The translations under genes and the position numbers were made by a program. A stretch of 38,151 nt of DNA. Origin: Acidobacteriota bacterium (GTDB lineage Bacteria > Acidobacteriota > Terriglobia > UBA7540). Position 1 is the first letter of the stretch. Each line of letters starts with the position of its first letter. The notes beneath the pieces are model-generated. The model was not told the DNA's origin, searched no databases, and was given only the letters and a program-made list of their open reading frames with translations. Below are positions 25,023-31,682 of this stretch, piece by piece. The stretch spans positions 1 through 38,151 of the forward strand of contig CADDZC010000038.1 in assembly GCA_902812365.1 (NCBI GenBank). The letters run 5' to 3'.

Positions 25023-25557
25023 AGGTGGATACCGAGACCTGCCGGGTTTGGCCCGGCGGTGTCGTATATTTGATCGTGACCGTAATCTGCTTGACGTTGG
25101 CGTTGTTGGTGGCGCTGTCGGTAACGACGATCAGGCGCTGGTAGTTGTTGAGCGCCACGGTGACGTCGTCCGCCGTCCCCAGAACGCCGTCCGGCCCTGG
25201 CAGCGTCACGCTCTCGATGCCCGGCCCGTCGTCGGCCGTGCCGATGATCCCGTCCGCGCCCTCGGTCTTGAGCGCCTGCCAGCCGACCACGAAAATCCCA
25301 TTCCCCGTACCCACGTTGTCGATCTTGTCGTAAGTGATGGTCGCGTTGTTGCGCGCCGAAAGAATGCCCTCCAAGGTCTCACGCGCCGCCTGGCGGGCGA
25401 TGGTGTCTTCCTGGGCGGTCTGGACGGTGGCGAACCCGCTCGTGAACCCCCAGGCCAGCGCCATCAGCCCGATGCCCATAATGACGCCGGCAATCATCAC
25501 TTCGAGGAGCGTGAAGCCACCGTCGTTACGAACGCCATCGGTATAGAAGCGTCGCAT
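25003..25557 (-). CDS. PilV/GspI-like prepilin, minus-strand pilin operon gene 2
   Basis: Minor pilin of 184 aa. Leader MRRFYTDGVRNDGG of 14 residues, cleavage G14|F15 with FTLLEV and Glu at +5, then a hydrophobic helix to about residue 45. The length and short basic leader are textbook for this family. Two copies of a possible calcium loop, DGIIGTADD at 102-110 and DGVLGTADD at 123-131, face each other across a short linker. It is 14 bp downstream of the FimT-like gene and overlaps the PilW-like gene. It probably bridges FimT-like and PilW-like subunits in the tip complex, as GspI does. Confidence 0.87.
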   Translation of the reverse strand: MRRFYTDGVRNDGGFTLLEVMIAGVIMGIGLMALAWGFTSGFATVQTAQEDTIARQAARETLEGILSARNNATITYDKIDNVGTGNGIFVVGWQALKTEGADGIIGTADDGPGIESVTLPGPDGVLGTADDVTVALNNYQRLIVVTDSATNNANVKQITVTIKYTTPPGQTRQVSVSTYVSPYI

Positions 25558-25571
25558 CCTGACAACCTCAT

Positions 25572-26291
25572 CTAGTACCAGGCTGTGCCGTTAAAACGGT
25601 AGCCTTTCGTGCGTCCCGTCGCGCCCATGATCGTCACCGCCCGCTGCGTGTTCTTGTTTCCGGCCATCCCGAAAAACACGGTCCCGTTCACCGGCACCGC
25701 GCCGGAAAGCACTTCGCCGTCGCTTTGAAACGTCAGCTGACAGGGAGTGGTATTGCCGCTGCAATTAAACCCGGCCACGGGCCCGCTGTTGCCGAACCCA
25801 TCCGGCGTGTCGGGAACCCCGGCCGTCACCGTGTAGGTAACGCCCGGGGGCAAAAACACATCAGCCACGGGCGTCGTGCCGGTCACCGCCCCGGTGGTGA
25901 TGTTGATCTCCTGCCGCACCACCACGATTTCCGCCGTCCCGTTGAACGTCACCAGAAAGTTCCGCCGCTGGTCCACCGCTCCGAAGCGCGCCTGGCGAAG
26001 CTGGCTGACCACCGTCTCCAGGGCCGAGTCCGCCCGCACCATGGGAATCGTGTTGACGATGATCGTCCAGGCGGCCCCCACCAGAATTCCGGCGATGGTG
26101 ATGGCGATCAGCAACTCAATCACCGAGAATCCGCTGTCCTTCCGCCTCACGCTGCTGGCCTCGCTTTCGCCGGCGTTCACCCAGGCTGCCCCCCTCCTCA
26201 GTCCGTCGGAGAATTCATCGGCAGCTTGCGGCCGTGTCATGAGCCAGGTCCGCCCCTTTATCCTCCCTCGGCGCTTTCGGCCCAGTTCCAT
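25572..26291 (-). CDS. FimT/GspH-like prepilin, minus-strand pilin operon gene 1
   Basis: Minor pilin of 239 aa if started at ATG 26291. Cleavage site G54|F55 with FSVIELLIA and Glu at +5, followed by the helix ITIAGILVGAAWTIIVN. LRQARFGAVDQRRNFLVTFNG is the typical FimT/GspH second helix and first strand. The C-terminal FGMAGNKNTQRAVTIMGATGRTKGYRFNG also fits. The leader looks too long; ATG 26240 (MTRPQAAD) would shorten it to 36 residues, and neither start has a convincing ribosome-binding site. It is the first gene of the minus-strand operon and lies back to back with the plus-strand FimT-like gene, from which it differs strongly in sequence. Confidence 0.83.
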   Translation of the reverse strand: MELGRKRRGRIKGRTWLMTRPQAADEFSDGLRRGAAWVNAGESEASSVRRKDSGFSVIELLIAITIAGILVGAAWTIIVNTIPMVRADSALETVVSQLRQARFGAVDQRRNFLVTFNGTAEIVVVRQEINITTGAVTGTTPVADVFLPPGVTYTVTAGVPDTPDGFGNSGPVAGFNCSGNTTPCQLTFQSDGEVLSGAVPVNGTVFFGMAGNKNTQRAVTIMGATGRTKGYRFNGTAWY

Positions 26292-26293
26292 GC

Positions 26294-26336
26294 CGGCGTG
26301 CCAGTTAGGCAGCTCGCGCGGCGGAAGCCCCGGGGC
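26294..26336 (-). repeat. Copy 1 of a 43-bp direct repeat shared with the 3' end of nuoI
   Basis: Matches 31058-31100 with three mismatches and one inserted base, including an 18-base identical run at 26308-26325. Read on the minus strand, it resembles the codons for PPRELPN-HA near the end of NuoI. Here it lies just upstream of the minus-strand FimT-like gene, with a 1-nt shift breaking the upstream frame. Confidence 0.6.
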
Positions 26337-26423
26337 GCGGAACTAACCCACCGGGTCGTAATCCGCGCGTCTTCAAGCACGAGCTCTGAAGGCGCGGTGA
26401 CGGCTAAAGGTTTAGCACTCGTT

Positions 26424-26429
26424 ATTATA
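26424..26429 (-). promoter_or_regulatory. Candidate -10 box for the minus-strand pilin operon
   Basis: The minus strand reads CATGTATAATAACG, a perfect TATAAT directly preceded by TG, in the 289-bp gap between the two pilin operons. It would give a 5' UTR of about 125 nt. No good -35 is seen. The surrounding TATCACATGTATA is partly palindromic and could bind a dimeric regulator. No matching promoter was found for the plus-strand operon; TTGACA at 26499-26504 has no -10 partner. Confidence 0.45.
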
Positions 26430-26580
26430 CATGTGATACCCTAACTTTGCGGATGGCTGAACCCAGGGCTCACGGAAGGGCGGCATCCAGCCGATAAGTT
26501 GACATGACGGAGCGCTCGGAGCGGGAGCGCAGCGACAGCCGGAGGTGGAACCCAGAAGCGGGTTCGCGCCGCGCACGACC

Positions 26581-27300
26581 ATGAACTTTCACCCGAGAAA
26601 CAGCCAAGCGGTTCAGCGCCGGAGCCACACCGATACGTCCGCCGCTAATTTCCGCCCGCGCAGTCGACCAGCTGATCAGCCACACTCGGGTCTTACCTTG
26701 GTCGAAGTATTGATCGTAATGAGCATCGCGGCGGTGATCGCCGCGATTGCCGTGCCGAGCGCCACCAGCGAACTCAGAGACTATCGCCTCAGTTCCGATG
26801 CCTCGTCCGTCGCCGGCGTCCTGAACGTGACCAGGATGAAAGCGGCATCACAATACGCCCCCTATCGGCTGAACCTTTACACGGACACCGGCACGTACAC
26901 CGTAGAGAGACTGTGCGGCGCGACCCCCTCGAGTATCGACGCCAACTGCACCACCGCTTACAACCCGTTCACGACGCCGCAGCTTGACCCGGCCATCGGC
27001 ACCCAGTACATCGCGCCGGGCGACTCCTATCTAGCGTGCCACCCGGCGGCCGTCACGGCCTATCCGGGGTCGGTCGCCTCTGACCCGAGCGGGTGTCCGG
27101 GCGTGGGGCCCAACCCAATCCGAATCTATTTCAACACGCGAGGTTCGCCCGTCGACGGAGCCGGGAACCCGCTCACAACCGGCGTCGTCCTTTACATCAC
27201 CAACCAGAACAACATGGTGGACGCCGTCACCATCTCCATCGGCGGGCGCGCGGCAGTGTGGAGCTGGAACGCGGGCGGCGGCTATTGGTCAATGCGATGA
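26581..27300 (+). CDS. FimT/GspH-like prepilin, plus-strand pilin operon gene 1
   Basis: Minor pilin of 239 aa from ATG 26581. Cleavage site G37|L38 with LTLVEVLIV and Glu at +5, then the helix MSIAAVIAAIAVPSATSELRDYRLSSDA. RMKAASQYAPYRLNLYTDTGTYTVERLC matches the FimT/GspH pattern in which an Ala-rich helix leads into the first strands. The mature part has four Cys that could form disulfides. A GTG at 26545 is an alternative start but only lengthens an already long leader. Its stop region contains ATGCGATGA, giving an alternative overlapped start for the next gene. It is first in the plus-strand operon, the mirror image of the gene at 25572-26291, but the mature regions are clearly different. 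Confidence 0.85.
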   Translation: MNFHPRNSQAVQRRSHTDTSAANFRPRSRPADQPHSGLTLVEVLIVMSIAAVIAAIAVPSATSELRDYRLSSDASSVAGVLNVTRMKAASQYAPYRLNLYTDTGTYTVERLCGATPSSIDANCTTAYNPFTTPQLDPAIGTQYIAPGDSYLACHPAAVTAYPGSVASDPSGCPGVGPNPIRIYFNTRGSPVDGAGNPLTTGVVLYITNQNNMVDAVTISIGGRAAVWSWNAGGGYWSMR

Positions 27301-27335
27301 CTGACCGACATAAGGCCGGACGAGGAGAAGACACC

Positions 27336-27950
27336 ATGGCGAGGATCGCGCGCTGCGACGGCGGTGTGACGCTGATCGAGACGATGCTCGCGGTCGTCAT
27401 CGCGCTCATCGTCGTCCTCAGCCTCGGAGGGGTCATCTTCAACGCCACCGTGACCAGCAATAACCAAGGCAAGGAAGCTACGCGGGCAACCATTTACGCC
27501 CAGGATAAAATGGAAAAGCTCCTCTCGCTGGATTTTAACGCCAACCCCTCGGACGCCAATAGCTGCACTCAGCTGGCTTCATCGCAACCGGCCAGCTGCA
27601 ACACGACCGGAATTGCGGCCACGGGTTGGACGCAGGGTCTGCTCGCCGGCGGGCAGATCAGTCCGGAGCAACCGACATGCCCGAGCTCGGGCCCCTCGGT
27701 TGGCTATATCGACTTTCTTGATCAAAACGGTATGCAGCTCGGCGGAAGCTCGTGTGCGGCCCTGACCGGTACCGTCGCGTACATCCGCATGTGGCAGATT
27801 ACCGATACCGTGGTCGACGCACTTTCTCCGGCGCGCGTCATCGGCGAGAAACAGATTACGGTGGCGGTCTACTCCACCAACGCGCAGAACAGCCTGGGGG
27901 GTAACCCCATTGTCGTGCTCACGAGTTCATTGACCGACCCGAATCCGTAG
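27336..27950 (+). CDS. PilV/GspI-like prepilin, plus-strand pilin operon gene 2
   Basis: Minor pilin of 204 aa. The start is decided by the ribosome-binding site GAGGAG at 27322-27327, 8 nt before ATG 27336. This gives the classic short basic leader MARIARCDGG cut at G10|V11, with VTLIE placing Glu at +5. The ATG at 27297, overlapping the previous stop as ATGA, would add 13 residues and is less likely. The helix runs MLAVVIALIVVLSLGGVIFNATV, then the PilV-typical AQDKMEKLLSLDF. The C-terminal half holds EKQITVAVYS as in GspI/PilV. Cys pairs occur at SCTQL/SCNT and elsewhere. It sits between the FimT-like and PilW-like genes, as in the minus-strand operon. Confidence 0.88.
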   Translation: MARIARCDGGVTLIETMLAVVIALIVVLSLGGVIFNATVTSNNQGKEATRATIYAQDKMEKLLSLDFNANPSDANSCTQLASSQPASCNTTGIAATGWTQGLLAGGQISPEQPTCPSSGPSVGYIDFLDQNGMQLGGSSCAALTGTVAYIRMWQITDTVVDALSPARVIGEKQITVAVYSTNAQNSLGGNPIVVLTSSLTDPNP

Positions 27951-27987
27951 CGGCGAACGGCGCCTGGCGGTCCTCCGCAGGAGTGGC

Positions 27988-29109
27988 ATGAGACGAACCG
28001 GGAATCGGGCTTCAAGACATTTCGGGCCGGGATTTTCGCTCCTCGAACTCCTGGCGAGTGTCGCTATCATCGCCGTCATCATGGGAGCACTGTTTACCTT
28101 CATCTATCAGGCGCAGAAAAGGTACCAGGGCAACCAGGTCGTGTCAGAATCCAATCAGGATGCCCGCGCCGCCCTGGAAGTCATGACCCAGGAGATTGGG
28201 CAGGCCGGCAGCAACCCCAATTTCACCGCCAACAAGTGGCCGGCGGGGGCATCGATCAACATATCGAGCGAGCCGGTGGCCAGCCCGCAGCCGCAATGCG
28301 TCACCCTCAACGACATCAACCAGATCTACCCCGGGGACTGGCTGGCCGTGGACACGGGCGCGAACTTTGAACTGGCTCAGGTCATCACGACCAGCAACTA
28401 TACCTCCAGCCCCAGCCCTCCCTGCGCCGCCGGGATGACACCGCCGTGGATTCAGCTCGTCCTGGAACAAGACCACTGCCAGTCGGGAGCGGCGGGATGC
28501 ACGGCCCCCGAGCCGGCTACGAATCCCTGGCCGTTCCCCATCGCCAGCTACAAGCAGCCTTATCCCAGCGGCATTCTGACCGGTACCGGGACCTCGGACG
28601 ATAAGACTCTCGAGTTCTTCGGCGATATCAACGCCGATGGCGTGCTGAACTACGTTGTCTACAGCTTGTACGCCCCGGCCGGGGCGCCGACGGTGACCAT
28701 CAACGGCAACCCCTATACCCTTTACACCCTCTACCGCTCCATCACTCCGGTCACCTTTACGGCCGGTGCTGTCAACAATCCCGCGTCGCCCATGGTGCAG
28801 AACGTGCTCTACAACTCCGCGCTTAAACAAGGGCCGACCGGCCAGCCGATCTTTGCCACCTCCACCGTCACCGTGGGGGTGGTTCCCAACATCCTGACGG
28901 TGGTGGGAACGGTCGTGATCAACCTGAGCATTGCCGTGAACCCCCAGGATCTTGAGACCGGCAGCGTACAATACTATAACCTCGCGACCCAAATTCGCCC
29001 GATGAATTTGACCGCAGCCATCGCGGTCAACGGCGCCGGCGGCGGCAAGCTATTGCCGTTGCAACCAGCCGGCCTGCCCATGAGCAACCCCGTCAACTAT
29101 TACCAGTGA
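27988..29109 (+). CDS. PilW/GspJ-like prepilin, plus-strand pilin operon gene 3
   Basis: Minor pilin of 373 aa. Leader MRRTGNRASRHFGPG of 15 residues, cleavage G15|F16 with FSLLELLAS and Glu at +5, then the helix VAIIAVIMGALFTFIYQAQ. DARAALEVMTQEIGQAGSNP is the characteristic PilW stretch after the helix. The rest is beta-rich, with GDWLAVDTGANFELAQV, which parallels the GDLIMFNN segment of its counterpart at 23769-25022, and DGVLNYVVYSLY. The ending LATQIRPMNL is also family-like. Upstream GCAGGAG gives a ribosome-binding site 5-6 nt from the ATG. A GTG overlaps its stop, but the next gene more likely begins at 29121. Confidence 0.88.
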   Translation: MRRTGNRASRHFGPGFSLLELLASVAIIAVIMGALFTFIYQAQKRYQGNQVVSESNQDARAALEVMTQEIGQAGSNPNFTANKWPAGASINISSEPVASPQPQCVTLNDINQIYPGDWLAVDTGANFELAQVITTSNYTSSPSPPCAAGMTPPWIQLVLEQDHCQSGAAGCTAPEPATNPWPFPIASYKQPYPSGILTGTGTSDDKTLEFFGDINADGVLNYVVYSLYAPAGAPTVTINGNPYTLYTLYRSITPVTFTAGAVNNPASPMVQNVLYNSALKQGPTGQPIFATSTVTVGVVPNILTVVGTVVINLSIAVNPQDLETGSVQYYNLATQIRPMNLTAAIAVNGAGGGKLLPLQPAGLPMSNPVNYYQ

Positions 29110-29120
29110 GGAGCCCCAAG

Positions 29121-30854
29121 ATGCCCGCCCCACAACCGATCGTCCATCGAGCGCCACGCCAATCGGCAGATCAAGGCATTGCCCTGATTCTGGTCATGCT
29201 GGCCCTGGTCGTGCTTTCCGTACTCGCCGCCGCGATCGTCTTCACGGCGCGGTCAGAGACCATGGCCAGCTACAATTACAAGATGAACACGCAGGCCGAT
29301 TACTTGGCCAAGGCCGGCATCCAGCAGGCTACCAACTGGTTCCGCAGTTCCAAGTATCAGGCCGTCTCGCCATCGCAGGCCAGTACGTACTACGGCGTCA
29401 CTTCCGATGGCTCGGTGTTTAACCTTTACACCGCCAACACGACGCCGGTGCAGTGCATCAGCGGCTGTCCCAGCAACAACGCGGCCGTGCAGTTGATGGG
29501 AATCTCCGGCACCTCCAATTATCCCAACCTGACCAACGCCGCCGGCGTCCCCGTGGCGACGGAATTCTCCAATGACCTCGTCAACGTTCGCGTAAGCGGG
29601 GACAACAACGACTCCGGCACGTTTTCCGTGAACGCCGTTCTGCTGAACTACCAGGTCGTGAACACGGGCACCGCGCCGGCGCTGTCGACTCAAGCCGTCG
29701 AAACCTGGCTCATCACCTCTCGCGGCACCTGGACGGGCGCGGCAGGGCAGAATGGCCCCTCCGCCACTGCCGTGGAAAAAGCCATCGTTCAGCCGATCTA
29801 CACTCCCACCTGGGGCAACGCACTGTACGGGTTCTGCTCGGTCACCATGCAGGGTAGTTCCGGAGTCTGCACGGATGCGTTTAATTCGGCCTTTGGCCAG
29901 TATGGCGGAGGTAACAAGAGCGTGGCTTCGGGGGCGTGTAATTCGTCTTCCTCCAACGTCATCGACTCCGGAGCGGGCGTGGGAGCCAATGGCAGTGTAA
30001 CCCTGGGCTCCAACGTCACCGTGGCCGGGAACGTCACGGTCGGACCGGGCGCGGCGGCCTCGGCGGGCGGTGCGGCCTGCGGCAACGGTTATAACGGCAG
30101 CACCAGCTCGGTGTTAGGCGAGGTCGTGAACGGGCCGCAGAAAACACCGCCGCCGGCACCGACGTTCCGCCCCGGTTTTCCCGGCTCCGCGCCCAGCTAC
30201 TCCGGCGCGGTGACCCTCCCGGTTAACTACTCGCCGTGGCCCACAACCGGCAACTTCCCGCTCGTACCCCCCAGTGTCGTCCCTTCCAATTCGCCGCCGT
30301 TCCCAGCCAATCTCCCCCAGGGCCAGCCCTGCATGGATTCCACTTGTAGCGGCACGGCGCAACATCCGTACGAGATATCCAGCATCTCGCTCAGCGGGGG
30401 GACGAGCAGCGCTGTCAACCTGATCGGCGGCCCGGACGTCCTCCACCCGGTCTATTACGATATCGGTAGCCTCACGGAGTCGGGGAAAGGGGAGATGAAC
30501 GTTTCCGGTTACGTCGTTTTGAATGTGCAGACCACCCTGAGCATCACCGGGCAGGGCATCACCAACGGCATCAGCGGCGTCGTCGATATTCCCCCCGAGG
30601 CCGTGGTGATCAATTTCGCCGGCACCAGCGTCAGCCTCGGCGGCAACGGCGCCATCTCGGCTCTCATCAACGCTCCCAATGCCACCGTCACCGTGGGCGG
30701 CGGCGGCAGCAAAGGTTACATGGTCGGCTCCATTCAGGCCAACAGTATCAGCGTCCAGGGGGGTTACCCCGTTCATTACGATTTACAACTGAACCGAGCC
30801 GGCGGCACCATCGGCGTTCCGATCACCACCGCCTATTCCCGGCAAAAAATGTAG
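29121..30854 (+). CDS. PilX/GspK-like prepilin with bactofilin-like tail, plus-strand pilin operon gene 4
   Basis: Tip-type pilin of 577 aa. The start is decided by GAGGAG at 29108-29113, 7 nt before ATG 29121, in preference to GTG 29106, which overlaps the previous stop. After a leader ending QG19, the mature end is IALILVMLALVVLSVLAAAIVF; position +5 is Leu, not Glu, as in GspK. ADYLAKAGIQQATNWF corresponds to the AEGGLE helix of its counterpart. The passenger has short repetitive beta strands (SVTLGSNVTVAGNVTVGPGA) and a C-terminal region with ISALINAPNATVTVGGGG, resembling the DUF7305/polymer-forming domains of PilX-like proteins. It ends the plus-strand operon. The 183 bp to nuoI holds no gene and no clear terminator. 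Confidence 0.85.
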   Translation: MPAPQPIVHRAPRQSADQGIALILVMLALVVLSVLAAAIVFTARSETMASYNYKMNTQADYLAKAGIQQATNWFRSSKYQAVSPSQASTYYGVTSDGSVFNLYTANTTPVQCISGCPSNNAAVQLMGISGTSNYPNLTNAAGVPVATEFSNDLVNVRVSGDNNDSGTFSVNAVLLNYQVVNTGTAPALSTQAVETWLITSRGTWTGAAGQNGPSATAVEKAIVQPIYTPTWGNALYGFCSVTMQGSSGVCTDAFNSAFGQYGGGNKSVASGACNSSSSNVIDSGAGVGANGSVTLGSNVTVAGNVTVGPGAAASAGGAACGNGYNGSTSSVLGEVVNGPQKTPPPAPTFRPGFPGSAPSYSGAVTLPVNYSPWPTTGNFPLVPPSVVPSNSPPFPANLPQGQPCMDSTCSGTAQHPYEISSISLSGGTSSAVNLIGGPDVLHPVYYDIGSLTESGKGEMNVSGYVVLNVQTTLSITGQGITNGISGVVDIPPEAVVINFAGTSVSLGGNGAISALINAPNATVTVGGGGSKGYMVGSIQANSISVQGGYPVHYDLQLNRAGGTIGVPITTAYSRQKM

Positions 30855-31037
30855 GCTCCGTCTTTTGCCACCCCGGTCGATGTCCCTCCCAGGCCGCGGC
30901 CGGCCCCGATGGCAACGCTCTCCCGGCGTCGGGGACTCAGCCTCGCGGCAAGATTTGGGCGTCGGTACCGTGAGTCGGCATGGGGGAAAGAAAAGACGGC
31001 GGGGAGAAGCGGCCGCCGAGCGGCGGAGGACCGGCTT

Positions 31038-31562
31038 CTATATCCCCGGGGGGACCACGGCGTGCTGGTTGGGCAGCTCGCGCGGCGGAGCCCCGGCGCG
31101 CTCGGGAGGCGCCGGAGCCGGTTCCAGGAGCTGCTCCTTGCGCCAGATCAAGGCGTTGGTATCGTACGCGGCTATTTCAAACGCTTGGCCGTGAGTGATG
31201 GCGTCACAGGGGCAGGCTTCCACACAGTAGCCGCAAAAGATACAGCGGTTGTAATCGATATTGTAAACCTTGGCGTAGCGTTCGGCGGCGCTGATGCGGT
31301 GATCGGCGGTATTCTCCGCCGCCTCGATGTAGATGCAGTTGGCGGGGCAGGCGGCCGAACAGAGGAAACACGCCACGCACTTTTCCAGGCCGTTCTCGTC
31401 GCGGCGCAAGATGTGCACGCCTCGGTAGCGGTCCTCAAAGTGCACCGGCTCGCGCGGATAATTCTCCGTCACGGTCGGCCCCAGCATATTCTTGAGGGTG
31501 ACCGTGAATCCCTTGGTCACCGCGACGGTGGCTTCCGCGACATCCTTCAGAACATTGGGCAT
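31038..31562 (-). CDS. nuoI: NADH-quinone oxidoreductase subunit I (two 4Fe-4S clusters)
   Basis: Protein of 174 aa, the ferredoxin-like subunit of respiratory complex I that carries electrons toward quinone. First cluster: C62-x2-C65-x2-C68-x3-C72-P; second: C107-x2-C110-x2-C113-x3-C117-P. There are extra Cys at 76 and 119, the latter replacing the usual Thr of CPTDAI. NYPREPVHFEDRYRGVH at 34-50 is the NuoI signature before the clusters. A Pro-rich tail (residues 146-174) follows and ends PRELPNQHAVVPPGI. Start: the frame is open upstream but ATG 31562 fits the family. No other nuo gene is nearby, so it is an orphan copy in this window. It is 120 bp from the exported PPC protein gene. Confidence 0.93.
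   Translation of the reverse strand: MPNVLKDVAEATVAVTKGFTVTLKNMLGPTVTENYPREPVHFEDRYRGVHILRRDENGLEKCVACFLCSAACPANCIYIEAAENTADHRISAAERYAKVYNIDYNRCIFCGYCVEACPCDAITHGQAFEIAAYDTNALIWRKEQLLEPAPAPPERAGAPPRELPNQHAVVPPGI
31058..31100 (-). repeat. Copy 2 of a 43-bp direct repeat, in the nuoI 3' coding end
   Basis: Encodes the tail segment PPRELPNQHA of NuoI and is nearly identical to 26294-26336 in the same orientation. The two copies bracket the plus-strand pilin operon (26581-30854). Confidence 0.6.
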
Positions 31563-31682
31563 GCCGGCTCCCGACTCCTCAGCCAGTATACGGCAGGGGC
31601 GCGGCTGCGTCAAATCGGCTGCCAGACGCGGGCCGGCGGCGCCCGAACCTGACGCCGGGCGCAAGGCTTTGGGGTAAGGCCT

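Noticed and set aside
26499-26504. TTGACA as -35 of the plus-strand pilin operon
   Set aside because: No -10-like hexamer at 15-19 nt; surrounding sequence is GC-rich.
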